NCBI RefSeq assembly: GCF_910591885.1 | Contig: NW_025963677.1 | Coordinates: 1 to 64,000, forward strand | From: Bombus terrestris | Taxonomy: Eukaryota > Arthropoda > Insecta > Hymenoptera > Apidae | Direction of reading: 5' to 3' | DNA: 64,000 bases | In this document: positions 25,831-39,510 of the stretch, one piece after another | Numbering within the stretch: position 1 is the first letter of the stretch | How the letters are laid out: each line of letters opens with the position of its first letter | Translations under genes and position numbers: made by a program | The notes under the pieces: model-generated | What the model was told of the DNA's origin: nothing | What the model saw: the letters and a program-made list of their open reading frames with translations, nothing else | Database searches by the model: none

Positions 25831-28210
25831 ATTCCCACGTTGTCCCACGTTGTCCCACGTTGTCCCACGTTGTCCCACGATGTCCCACGTTGTCCCACGT
25901 TGTCCCACGTTGTCCCACGTTGTCCCACGTTGTCCCACGTTGTCCCACGTTGTCCCACGTTGTCCCACGTTGTCCCACGTTGTCCCACGTTGTCCCACGT
26001 TGTCCCACGTTGTCCCACGTTGTCCCACGGTGTCCAACGGTGTCCAACGATGTCCCACGTTGTCCCACGTTGTCCCACGTTGTCCCACGTTGTCCCACGT
26101 TGTCCCACGTTGTCCCACGTTGTCCCACGTTGTCCCACGTTGTCCCACGTTGTCCCACGTTGTCCCACGTTTTCCCACGTTGTCCCACGTTGTCCCACGA
26201 TGTCCCACGTTGTCCCACGTTGTCCCACGTTGTCCCACGTTGTCCCACGTTGTCCCACGGTGTCCAACGATGTCCAACGGTGTCCCACGTTGTCCCACGT
26301 TGTCCCACGTTGTCCCACGTTGTCCCACGTTGTCCCACGATGTCCCACGTTGTCCCACGTTGTCCCACGTTGTCCCACGTTGTCCCACGTTGTCCCACGT
26401 TGTCCCACGTTGTCCCACGTTGTCCCACGTTGTCCCACGTTGTCCCACGTTGTCCCACGTTGTCCCACGTTGTCCCACGGTGTCCAACGGTGTCCAACGA
26501 TGTCCCACGTTGTCCCACGTTGTCCCACGTTGTCCCACGTTGTCCCACGATGTCCCACGTTGTCCCACGTTGTCCCACGTTGTCCCACGTTGTCCCACGT
26601 TGTCCCACGTTGTCCCACGTTGTCCCACGTTGTCCCACGTTGTCCCACGTTGTCCCACGGTGTCCAACGATGTCCAACGGTGTCCAGCGATGTCCAACGG
26701 TGTCCCACGTTGTCCCACGTTTTCCCACGTTGTCCCACGTTGTCCCACGGTGTCCAACGATGTCCAACGATGTCCAACGGTGTCCCACGTTGTCCCACGT
26801 TGTTCCATGGTTTCCCACGTTGTCCCACGTTGTCCCACGTTGTCCCACGGTGTCCAACGATGTCCAACGGTGTCCAACGGTGTCCAACGGTGTCCAACGG
26901 TGTCCAACGGTGTCCAACGGTGTCCAACGGTGTCCCACGTTGTCCCACGTTGTCCCACGTTGTCCCACGTTGTCCCACGTTGTCCCACGATGTCCCACGT
27001 TGTCCCACGTTGTCCCACGTTGTCCCACGTTGTCCCACGTTGTCCCACGATGTCCCACGTTGTCCCACGTTGTCCCACGTTGTCCCACGTTGTCCCACGT
27101 TGTCCCACGTTGTCCCACGTTGTCCCACGTTGTCCCACGTTGTCCCACGTTGTCCCACGGTGTCCAACGATGTCCAACGGTGTCCAACGGTGTCCCACGG
27201 TGTCCAACGGTGTCCCACGTTGTCCCACGTTGTCCCACGTTGTCCCACGTTGTCCCACGTTGTCCCACGTTGTCCCACGTTGTCCAACGATGTCCAACGG
27301 TGTCCCACGTTGTCCCACGTTGTTCCATGGTTTCCCACGTTGTCCCACGTTGTCCCACGTTGTCCCACGGTGTCCAGCGATGTCCAACGGTGTCCAACGG
27401 TGTCCAACGGTGTCCAACGGTGTCCCACGTTCTCCCACGTTGTCCCACGTTGTCCCACGGTGTCCAACGATGTCCAACGGTGTCCCACGTATTCCCACGT
27501 TGTCCCACGTTGTCCCACGTTGTCCCACGTTGTCCCACGATGTCCCACGTTGTCCCACGTTGTCCCACGTTGTCCCACGTTGTCCCACGTTGTCCCACGT
27601 TGTCCCACGTTGTCCCACGTTGTCCCACGTTGTCCCACGTTGTCCCACGTTGTCCCACGTTGCCCAACGATGTCCAACGGTGTCCCACGTTGTCCCACGT
27701 TGTTCCATGGTTTCCCACGTTGTCCCACGTTGTCCCACGTTGTCCCACGGTGTCCAACGATGTCCAACGGTGTCCAACGGTGTCCAACGGTGTCCAACGG
27801 TGTCCCACGTTGCCCCACGTTGTCCCACGTTGTCCCACGGTGTCCAACGATGTCCAACGGTGTCCCACGTTGTCCCACGTTGTCCCACGTTGTCCCACGT
27901 TGTCCCACGTTGTCCCACGATGTCCCACGTTGTCCCACGTTGTCCCACGTTGTCCCACGTTGTCCCACGTTGTCCCACGTTGTCCCACGTTGTCCCACGT
28001 TGTCCCACGTTGTCCCACGTTGTCCCACGTTGTCCCACGTTGTCCCACGTTGTCCCACGGTGTCCAACGGTGTCCAACGATGTCCCACGTTGTCCCACGT
28101 TGTCCCACGTTGTCCCACGTTGTCCCACGATGTCCCACGTTGTCCCACGTTGTCCCACGTTGTCCCACGTTGTCCCACGTTGTCCTACGTTGTCCCACGT
28201 TGTCCCACGT

Positions 28211-29420
28211 TGTCCCACGTTGTCCCACGTTGTCCCACGGTCTCCAACGATGTCCAACGGTGTCCAGCGATGTCCAACGGTGTCCCACGTTGTCCCACGT
28301 TTTCCCACGTTGTCCCACGTTGTCCCACGGTGTCCAACGATGTCCAACGATGTCCAACGGTGTCCCACGTTGTCCCACGTTGTTCCATGGTTTCCCACGT
28401 TGTCCCACGTTGTCCCACGTTGTCCCACGGTGTCCAACGATGTCCAACGGTGTCCAACGGTGTCCAACGGTGTCCAACGGTGTCCCACGTTGTCCCACGT
28501 TGTCCCACGTTGTCCCACGTTGTCCCACGATGTCCAACGGTGTCCAACGGTGTCCAACGGTGTCCAACGGTGTCCCACGTTGTCCCACGTTGTCCCACGT
28601 TGTCCCACGTTGTCCCACGATGTCCCACGTTGTCCCACGTTGTCCCACGTTGTCCCACGGTGTCCAACGATGTCCAACGGTGTCCCACGTTGTCCAACGG
28701 TGTCCCACGTTGTCCCACGTTGTCCCACGTTGTCCCACGTTGTCCCACGTTGTCCCACGTTGTCCCACGTTGTCCCACGTTGTCCCACGTTGTCCCACGT
28801 TGTCCCACGGTGTCCAACGATGTCCAACGGTGTCCAACGGTGTCCCACGGTGTCCAACGGTGTCCCACGTTGTCCCACGTTGTCCCACGTTGTCCCACGT
28901 TGTCCCACGTTGTCCCACGTTGTCCCACATTGTCCAACGATGTCCAACGGTGTCCCACGTTGTCCCACGTTGTTCCATGGTTTCCCACGTTGTCCCACGT
29001 TGTCCCACGTTGTCCCACGGTGTCCAGCGATGTCCAACGGTGTCCAACGGTGTCCAACGGTGTCCAACGGTGTCCAACGGTGTCCCACGTTCTCCCACGT
29101 TGTCCCACGTTGTCCCACGGTGTCCAACGATGTCCAACGGTGTCCCACGTATTCCCACGTTGTCCCACGTTGTCCCACGTTGTCCCACGTTGTCCCACGA
29201 TGTCCCACGTTGTCCCACGTTGTCCCACCTTGTCCCACGTTGTCCCACGTTGTCCCACGTTGTCCCACGTTGTCCCACGTTGTCCCACGGTGTCCAGCGA
29301 TGTCCAACGGTGTCCAACGGTGTCCAACGGTGTCCAACGGTGTCCAACGGTGTCCCACGTTCTCCCACGTTGTCCCACGTTGTCCCACGGTGTCCAACGA
29401 TGTCCAACGGTGTCCCACGT
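28211..29420. repeat. Tandem duplicate with about 3.6-kb spacing, right member
   Basis: This is the partner of 24,551-25,830, aligned through TCTCCAACGA, TGTCCAGCGA, TGTCCCACAT and ATTCCCACGT. It also lies inside the large second copy, so the same sequence is present a third time at 2.38-3.59 kb. Confidence 0.78.
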
Positions 29421-32400
29421 ATTCCCACGTTGTCCCACGTTGTCCCACGTTGTCCCACGTTGTCCCACGATGTCCCACGTTGTCCCACGTTGTCCCACGT
29501 TGTCCCACGTTGTCCCACGTTGTCCCACGTTGTCCCACGTTGTCCCACGTTGTCCCACGTTGTCCCACGTTGTCCCACGTTGTCCCACGTTGTCCCACGT
29601 TGTCCCACGTTGTCCCACGGTGTCCAACGGTGTCCAACGATGTCCCACGTTGTCCCACGTTGTCCCACGTTGTCCCACGTTGTCCCACGTTGTCCCACGT
29701 TGTCCCACGTTGTCCCACGTTGTCCCACGTTGTCCCACGTTGTCCCACGTTGTCCCACGTTTTCCCACGTTGTCCCACGTTGTCCCACGATGTCCCACGT
29801 TGTCCCACGTTGTCCCACGTTGTCCCACGTTGTCCCACGTTGTCCCACGGTGTCCAACGATGTCCAACGGTGTCCCACGTTGTCCCACGTTGTCCCACGT
29901 TGTCCCACGTTGTCCCACGTTGTCCCACGATGTCCCACGTTGTCCCACGTTGTCCCACGTTGTCCCACGTTGTCCCACGTTGTCCCACGTTGTCCCACGT
30001 TGTCCCACGTTGTCCCACGTTGTCCCACGTTGTCCCACGTTGTCCCACGTTGTCCCACGTTGTCCCACGGTGTCCAACGGTGTCCAACGATGTCCCACGT
30101 TGTCCCACGTTGTCCCACGTTGTCCCACGTTGTCCCACGATGTCCCACGTTGTCCCACGTTGTCCCACGTTGTCCCACGTTGTCCCACGTTGTCCCACGT
30201 TGTCCCACGTTGTCCCACGTTGTCCCACGTTGTCCCACGTTGTCCCACGTTGTCCCACGGTGTCCAACGATGTCCAACGGTGTCCAGCGATGTCCAACGG
30301 TGTCCCACGTTGTCCCACGTTTTCCCACGTTGTCCCACGTTGTCCCACGTTGTCCCACGTTGTCCCACGTTGTCCCACGTTGTCCCACGTTTTCCCACGT
30401 TGTCCCACGTTGTCCCACGATGTCCCACGTTGTCCCACGTTGTCCCACGTTGTCCCACGTTGTCCCACGTTGTCCCACGGTGTCCAACGATGTCCAACGG
30501 TGTCCCACGTTGTCCCACGTTGTCCCACGTTGTCCCACGTTGTCCCACGTTGTCCCACGATGTCCCACGTTGTCCCACGTTGTCCCACGTTGTCCCACGT
30601 TGTCCCACGTTGTCCCACGTTGTCCCACGTTGTCCCACGTTGTCCCACGTTGTCCCACGTTGTCCCACGTTGTCCCACGTTGTCCCACGTTGTCCCACGG
30701 TGTCCAACGGTGTCCAACGATGTCCCACGTTGTCCCACGTTGTCCCACGTTGTCCCACGTTGTCCCACGATGTCCCACGTTGTCCCACGTTGTCCCACGT
30801 TGTCCCACGTTGTCCCACGTTGTCCCACGTTGTCCCACGTTGTCCCACGTTGTCCCACGTTGTCCCACGTTGTCCCACGTTGTCCCACGGTGTCCAACGA
30901 TGTCCAACGGTGTCCAGCGATGTCCAACGGTGTCCCACGTTGTCCCACGTTTTCCCACGTTGTCCCACGTTGTCCCACGGTGTCCAACGATGTCCAACGA
31001 TGTCCAACGGTGTCCCACGTTGTCCCACGTTGTTCCATGGTTTCCCACGTTGTCCCACGTTGTCCCACGTTGTCCCACGGTGTCCAACGATGTCCAACGG
31101 TGTCCAACGGTGTCCAACGGTGTCCAACGGTGTCCCACGTTGTCCCACGTTGTCCCACGTTGTCCCACGTTGTCCCACGATGTCCAACGGTGTCCAACGG
31201 TGTCCAACGGTGTCCAACGGTGTCCCACGTTGTCCCACGTTGTCCCACGTTGTCCCACGTTGTCCCACGTTGTCCCACGATGTCCCACGTTGTCCCACGT
31301 TGTCCCACGTTGTCCCACGTTGTCCCACGTTGTCCCACGATGTCCCACGTTGTCCCACGTTGTCCCACGTTGTCCCACGTTGTCCCACGTTGTCCCACGT
31401 TGTCCCACGTTGTCCCACGTTGTCCCACGTTGTCCCACGTTGTCCCACGGTGTCCAACGATGTCCAACGGTGTCCAACGGTGTCCCACGGTGTCCAACGG
31501 TGTCCCACGTTGTCCCACGTTGTCCCACGTTGTCCCACGTTGTCCCACGTTGTCCCACGTTGTCCCACATTGTCCAACGATGTCCAACGGTGTCCCACGT
31601 TGTCCCACGTTGTTCCATGGTTTCCCACGTTGTCCCACGTTGTCCCACGTTGTCCCACGTTGTCCCACGATGTCCCACGTTGTCCCACGTTGTCCCACGT
31701 TGTCCCACGTTGTCCCACGTTGTCCCACGTTGTCCCACGTTGTCCCACGTTGTCCCACGTTGTCCCACGTTGTCCCACGTTGTCCCACGTTGTCCCACGT
31801 TGTCCCACGTTGTCCCACGTTGTCCCACGTTGTCCCACGGTGTCCAACGGTGTCCAACGATGTCCCACGTTGTCCCACGTTGTCCCACGTTGTCCCACGT
31901 TGTCCCACGTTGTCCCACGTTGTCCCACGTTGTCCCACGTTGTCCCACGTTGTCCCACGTTGTCCCACGTTGTCCCACGTTTTCCCACGTTGTCCCACGT
32001 TGTCCCACGATGTCCCACGTTGTCCCACGTTGTCCCACGTTGTCCCACGTTGTCCCACGTTGTCCCACGTTGTCCCACGTTGTCCCACGTTGTCCCACGT
32101 TGTCCCACGTTGTCCCACGGTGTCCAACGGTGTCCCACGATGTCCCACGTTGTCCCACGTTGTCCCACGTTGTCCCACGTTGTCCCACGTTGTCCCACGT
32201 TGTCCCACGGTGTCCAACGGTGTCCAACGTTGTCCAACGGTGTCCCACGTTGTCCCACGTTGTCCCACGTTGTCCCACGTTGTCCCACGATGTCCCACGT
32301 TGTCCCACGTTGTCCCACGTTGTCCCACGATGTCCCACGTTGTCCCACGTTGTCCCACGTTGTCCCACGTTGTCCCACGATGTCCCACGTTGTCCCACGT

Positions 32401-33360
32401 TGTCCCACGTTGTCCCACGTTGTCCCACGGTGTCCCACGCTGTCCCACGGTGTCCCACGCTGTCCCACGGTGTCCAACGGTGTCCCACGTTGTCCCACGT
32501 TGTCCCACGTTGTCCCACGTTGTCCCACGTTGTCCCACGATGTCCCACGTTGTCCCACGTTGTCCGACGTTGTCCCACGTTGTCCCACGTTGTCCCACGT
32601 TGTCCCACGGTGTCCAACGATGTCCAACGATGTCCAACGGTGTCCCACGTTGTCCCACGTTGTTCCATGTTTTCCCACGTTGTCCCACGTTGTCCCACGT
32701 TGTCCCACGGTGTCCAACGATGTCCAACGGTGTCCAACGGTGTCCAACGGTGTCCAACGGTGTCCCACGTTGTCCCACGTTGTCCCACGTTGTCCCACGT
32801 TGTCCCACGTTGTCCCACGATGTCCCACGTTGTCCCACGTTGTCCCACGTTGTCCCACGATGTCCCACGTTGTCCCACGTTGTCCCACGTTGTCCCACGT
32901 TGTCCCACGATGTCCCACGTTGTCCCACGTTGTCCCACGTTGTCCCACGTTGTCCCACGGTGTCCAACGATGTCCAACGGTGTCCAACGGTGTCCAACGG
33001 TGTCCAACGATGTCCAACGATGTCCAACGGTGTCCCACGATGTCCAACGATGTCCAACGATGTCCAACGGTGTCCAACGGTGTCCAACGGTGTCCCACGG
33101 TGTCCAACGGTGTCCCACGTTGTCCCACGTTGTCCCACGTTGTCCCACGTTGTCCCACGATGTCCCACGTTGTCCAACGGTGTCCAACGGTGTCCAACGA
33201 TGTCCAACGATGTCCAACGGTGTCCCACGATGTCCAACGATGTCCAACGATGTCCAACGGTGTCCCACGTTGTCCCACGTTGTCCCACGTTGTCCCACGT
33301 TGTCCCACGTTGTCCCACGGTGTCCAACGATGTCCAACGGTGTCCCACGTTGTCCAACGG

Positions 33361-36300
33361 TGTCCCACGTTGTCCCACGTTGTCCAACGTTGTCCCACGT
33401 TGTCCCACGTTGTCCCACGTTGTCCCACGTTGTCCCACGTTGTCCCACGTTGTCCCACGTTGTCCCACGTTGTCCCACGGTGTCCAACGATGTCCAACGG
33501 TGTCCAAAGGTGTCCCACGGTGTCCAACGGTGTCCCACGTTGTCCCACGTTGTCCCACGTTGTCCCACGTTGTCCCACGTTGTCCCACGTTGTCCAACGA
33601 TGTCCAACGGTGTCCCACGTTGTCCCACGTTGTTCCATGGTTTCCCACGTTGTCCCACGTTGTCCCACGGTGTCCAACGATGTCCAACGGTGTCCCACGT
33701 TGTCCAACGGTGTCCCACGTTGTCCCACGTTGTCCCACGTTGTCCCACGTTGTCCCACGATGTCCCACGTTGTCCCACGTTGTCCCACGTTGTCCCACGT
33801 TGTCCCACGTTGTCCCACGGTGTCCAACGATGTCCAACGGTGTCCAACGGTGTCCAACGGTGTCCAACGATGTCCAACGATGTCCAACGATGTCCAACGG
33901 TGTCCAACGATGTCCAACGATGTCCAACGGTGTCCCACGATGTCCAACGATATCCAACGATGTCCAACGGTGTCCAACGATGTCCAACGGTGTCCAACGA
34001 TGTCCAACGATGTCCAACGGTGTCCCACGATGTCCAACGATGTCCAACGATGTCCAACGGTGTCCAACGGTGTCCAACGGTGTCCCACGGTGTCCAACGG
34101 TGTCCCACGTTGTCCCACGTTGTCCCACGTTGTCCCACGTTGTCCCACGATGTCCCACGTTGTCCAACGGTGTCCAACGGTGTCCAACGATGTCCAACGA
34201 TGTCCAACGGTGTCCCACGATGTCCAACGATGTCCAACGATGTCCAACGGTGTCCCACGTTGTCCCACGTTGTCCCACGTTGTCCCACGTTGTCCCACGT
34301 TGTCCCACGGTGTCCAACGATGTCCAACGGTGTCCCACGTTGTCCAACGGTGTCCCACGTTGTCCCACGTTGTCCCACGTTGTCCCACGTTGTCCCACGT
34401 TGTCCCACGTTGTCCCACGTTGTCCCACGTTGTCCCACGTTGTCCCACGTTGTCCCACGTTGTCCCACGTTGTCCCACGGTGTCCAACGATGTCCAACGG
34501 TGTCCAAAGGTGTCCCACGGTGTCCAACGGTGTCCCACGTTGTCCCACGTTGTCCCACGTTGTCCCACGTTGTCCCACGTTGTCCCACGTTGTCCCACGT
34601 TGTCCCACGTTGTCCCACGTTGTCCCACGTTGTCCCACGGTGTCCAACGATGTCCAACGGTGTCCAAAGGTGTCCCACGGTGTCCAACGGTGTCCCACGT
34701 TGTCCCACGTTGTCCCACGTTGTCCCACGTTGTCCCACGTTGTCCCACGTTGTCCCACGTTGTCCCACGTTGTCCAACGATGTCCAACGGTGTCCCACGT
34801 TGTCCCACGTTGTTCCATGGTTTCCCACGTTGTCCCACGTTGTCCCACGTTGTCCCACGGTGTCCAACGATGTCCAACGGTGTCCCACGTTGTCCAACGG
34901 TGTCCCACGTTGTCCCACGTTGTCCCACGTTGTCCCACGTTGTCCCACGATGTCCCACGTTGTCCCACGTTGTCCCACGTTGTCCCACGTTGTCCCACGT
35001 TGTCCCACGTTGTCCCACGTTGTCCCACGTTGTCCCACGTTGTCCCACGTTGTCCCACGTTGTCCCACGATGTCCCACGTTGTCCCACGTTGTCCCACGT
35101 TGTCCCACGTTGTCCCACGTTGTCCCACGTTGTCCCACGTTGTCCCACGTTGTCCCACGTTGTCCCACGTTGTCCCACGGTGTCCCACGTTGTCCAACGG
35201 TGTCCCACGTTGTCCCACGTTGTCCCACGTTGTCCCACGTTGTCCCACGTTGTCCCACGTTGTCCCACGTTGTCCCACGTTGTCCCACGTTGTCCCACGT
35301 TGTCCCACGATGTCCCACGTTGTCCCACGATGTCCCACGTTGTCCCACGTTGTTCCATGGTTTCCCACGTTGTCCCACGTTGTCCCACGTTGTCCCACGT
35401 TGTCCCACGTTGTCCCACGTTGTCCCACGTTGTCCCACGATGTCCCACGTTGTCCCACGTTGTCCCACGTTGTCCCACGGTGTCCAACGATGTCCAACGG
35501 TGTCCCACGTTGTCCAACGGTGTCCCACGTTGTCCCACGTTGTCCCACGTTGTCCCACGTTGTCCCACGATGTCCCACTTTGTCCCACGTTGTCCCACGT
35601 TGTCCCACGTTGTCCCACGTTGTCCCACGTTGTCCCACGTTGTCCCACGTTGTCCCACGTTGTCCCACGTTGTCCCACGGTGTCCAACGATGTCCAACGG
35701 TGTCCAACGGTGTCCCACGGTGTCCAACGGTGTCCCACGTTGTCCCACGTTGTCCCACGTTGTCCCACGTTGTCCCACGTTGTCCCACGTTGTCCCACGT
35801 TGTCCAACGATGTCCAACGGTGTCCCACGTTGTCCGACGTTGTTCCATGGTTTCCCACGTTGTCCCACGTTGTCCCACGTTGTCCCACGGTGTCCAACGA
35901 TGTCCAACAGTGTCCAACGGTGTCCAACGGTGTCCAACGGTGTCCAACGGTGTCCCACGTTGTCCCACGTTGTCCCACGGTGTCCAACGATGTCCAACGG
36001 TGTCCCACGTTGTCCAACGTGGTCCCACGTTGTCCCACGTTGTCCCACGTTGTCCCACGTTGTCCCACGTTGTCCCACGTTGTCCCACGGTGTCCAACGG
36101 TGTCCAACGATGTCCCACGTTGTCCCACGTTGTCCCACGTTGTCCCACGATGTCCCACGTTGTCCCACGTTGTCCCACGTTGTCCCACGTTGTCCCACGT
36201 TGTCCCACGTTGTCCCACGTTGTCCCACGTTGTCCCACGTTGTCCCACGTTGTCCCACGTTGTCCCACGTTGTCCCACGTTGTCCCACGTTGTCCCACGG

Positions 36301-36420
36301 TGTCCAACGATGTCCAACGGTGTCCAGCGATGTCCAACGGTGTCCCACGTTGTCCCACGTTTTCCCACGTTGTCCCACGTTGTCCCACGTTGTCCCACGT
36401 TGTCCCACGTTGTCCCACGT
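33361..36420. repeat. Second-copy equivalent of 7.5-10.6 kb
   Basis: This part of the large duplication matches 7,531-10,590 at +25,830. It pairs internally with 39,511-42,550: TATCCAACGA at 33951 and 40101 are 6,150 bp apart, compared with 5,280 bp in the first copy. The extra 870 bp lies between the two members, at about 38.12-39.51 kb. Confidence 0.85.
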
Positions 36421-38120
36421 TGTCCCACGTTGTCCCACGGTGTCCAACGATGTCCAACGGTGTCCAGCGATGTCCAACGGTGTCCCACGTTGTCCCACGT
36501 TTTCCCACGTTGTCCCACGTTGTCCCACGGTGTCCAACGATGTCCAACGATGTCCAACGGTGTCCCACGTTGTCCCACGTTGTTCCATGGTTTCCCACGT
36601 TGTCCCACGTTGTCCCACGTTGTCCCACGGTGTCCAACGATGTCCAACGGTGTCCAACGGTGTCCAACGGTGTCCAACGGTGTCCCACGTTGTCCCACGT
36701 TGTCCCACGTTGTCCCACGTTGTCCCACGATGTCCCACGTTGTCCCACGTTGTCCCACGTTGTCCCACGATGTCCCACGTTGTCCCACGTTGTCCCACGT
36801 TGTCCCACGTTGTCCCACGTTGTCCCACGTTGTCCCACGTTGTCCCACGATGTCCCACGTTGTCCCACGTTGTCCCACGTTGTCCCACGTTGTCCCACGT
36901 TGTCCCACGTTGTCCCACGTTGTCCCACGTTGTCCCACGTTGTCCCACGTTGTCCCACGTTGTCCCACGTTGTCCCACGTTGTCCCACGGTGTCCAACGA
37001 TGTCCCACGGTGTCCAACGGTGTCCCACGTTGTCCCACGTTGTCCCACGTTGTCCCACGTTGTCCCACGTTGTCCCCCGTTGTCCCACGTTGTCCAACGA
37101 TGTCCAACGGTGTCCCACGTTGTCCCACGTTGTTCCATGGTTTCCCACGTTGTCCCACGTTGTCCCACGTTGTCCCACGGTGTCCAACGATGTCCAACGG
37201 TGTCCAACGGTGTCCAACGGTGTCCAACGGTGTCCCACGTTGTCCCACGTTGTCCCACGTTGTCCCACGGTGTCCAACGATGTCCAACGGTGTCCCACGT
37301 TGTCCCACGTTGTCCCACGTTGTCCCACGTTGTCCCACGTTGTCCCACGATGTCCCACGTTGTCCCACGTTGTCCCACGTTGTCCCACGTTGTCCCACGT
37401 TGTCCCACGTTGTCCCACGTTGTCCCACGTTGTCCCACGTTGTCCCACGTTGTCCCACGTTGTCCCACGATGTCCCACGTTGTCCCACGTTGTCCCACGT
37501 TGTCCCACGTTGTCCCACGTTGTCCCACGTTGTCCCACGTTGTCCCACGTTGTCCCACGTTGTCCCACGTTGTCCCACGTTGTCCCACGTTGTCCCACGT
37601 TGTCCCACGTTGTCCCACGTTGTCCCACGTTGTCCCACGGTGTCCAACGATGTCCAACGGTGTCCAGCGATGTCCAACGGTGTCCCACGTTGTCCCACGT
37701 TTTCCCACGTTGTCCCACGTTGTCCCACGTTGTCCCACGTTGTCCCACGTTGTCCCACGTTGTCCCACGTTGTCCCACGTTGTCCCGCGGTGTCCAACGA
37801 TGTCCAACGGTGTCCAGCGATGTCCAACGGTGTCCCACGTTGTCCCACGTTTTCCCACGTTGTCCCACGTTGTCCCACGGTGTCCAACGATGTCCAACGA
37901 TGTCCAACGGTGTCCCACGTTGTCCCACGTTGTTCCATGGTTTCCCACGTTGTCCCACGTTGTCCCACGTTGTCCCACGGTGTCCAACGATGTCCAACGG
38001 TGTCCAACGGTGTCCAACGGTGTCCAACGGTGTCCCACGTTGTCCCACGTTGTCCCACGTTGTCCCACGTTGTCCCACGATGTCCCACGTTGTCCCACGT
38101 TGTCCCACGTTGTCCCACGA

Positions 38121-39510
38121 TGTCCCACGTTGTCCCACGTTGTCCCACGTTGTCCCACGTTGTCCCACGTTGTCCCACGTTGTCCCACGTTGTCCCACGT
38201 TGTCCCACGTTGTCCCACGTTGTCCCACGTTGTCCCACGTTGTCCCACGTTGTCCCACGTTGTCCCACGTTGTCCCACGTTGTCCCACGTTGTCCCACGT
38301 TGTCCCACGGTGTCCAACGATGTCCAACGGTGTCCAACGATGTCCCACGTTGTCCCACGTTGTCCCACGTTGTCCCACGTTGTCCCACGATGTCCCACGT
38401 TGTCCCACGTTGTCCCACGTTGTCCCACGTTGTCCCACGTTGTCCCACGTTGTCCCACGGTGTCCAACGATGTCCAACGGTGTCCCACGTTGTCCCACGT
38501 TGTTCCATGTTTTCCCACGTTGTCCCACGTTGTCCCACGTTGTCCCACGGTGTCCAACGATGTCCAACGGTGTCCAACGGTGTCCAACGGTGTCCAACGG
38601 TGTCCCACGTTGTCCCACGTTGTCCCACGTTGTCCCACGTTGTCCCACGTTGTCCCACGATGTCCCACGTTGTCCCACGTTGTCCCACGTTGTCCCACGA
38701 TGTCCCACGTTGTCCCACGTTGTCCCACGTTGTCCCACGTTGTCCCACGATGTCCCACGTTGTCCCACGTTGTCCCACGTTGTCCCACGTTGTCCCACGG
38801 TGTCCAACGATGTCCAACGGTGTCCAACGGTGTCCCACGGTGTCCAACGGTGTCCCACGTTGTCCCACGTTGTCCCACGTTGTCCCACGTTGTCCCACGT
38901 TGTCCCACGATGTCCCACGTTGTCCCACGTTGTCCCACGTTGTCCCACGTTGTCCCACGTTGTCCCACGGTGTCCAACGATGTCCAACGGTGTCCAACGG
39001 TGTCCAACGGTGTCCAACGATGTCCAACGATGTCCAACGATGTCCAACGGTGTCCAACGATGTCCAACGATGTCCAACGGTGTCCCACGATGTCCAACGA
39101 TGTCCAACGATGTCCAACGGTGTCCAACGATGTCCAACGGTGTCCAACGATGTCCAACGATGTCCAACGGTGTCCCACGATGTCCAACGATGTCCAACGA
39201 TGTCCAACGGTGTCCAACGGTGTCCAACGGTGTCCCACGGTGTCCAACGGTGTCCCACGTTGTCCCACGTTGTCCCACGTTGTCCCACGTTGTCCCACGA
39301 TGTCCCACGTTGTCCAACGGTGTCCAACGGTGTCCAACGATGTCCAACGATGTCCAACGGTGTCCCACGATGTCCAACGATGTCCAACGATGTCCAACGG
39401 TGTCCCACGTTGTCCCACGTTGTCCCACGTTGTCCCACGTTGTCCCACGTTGTCCCACGGTGTCCAACGATGTCCAACGGTGTCCCACGTTGTCCAACGG
39501 TGTCCCACGT
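38121..39510. repeat. Replacement block unique to the second large copy
   Basis: In the first large copy this place is taken by 12,291-12,800, about 510 bp. Here it is about 1,390 bp and contains a TGTTCCATGT unit at 38501 followed by its TTTCCCACGT partner, and a B/C-rich block from 38,971. The stretch from about 38.87 to 39.70 kb, which runs a little past this block, matches 52.31-53.14 kb unit by unit at a shift of 13,440 bp, including TGTCCAAAGG at 39651 and 53091. The block was therefore probably exchanged in from another part of the same array. Confidence 0.75.
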
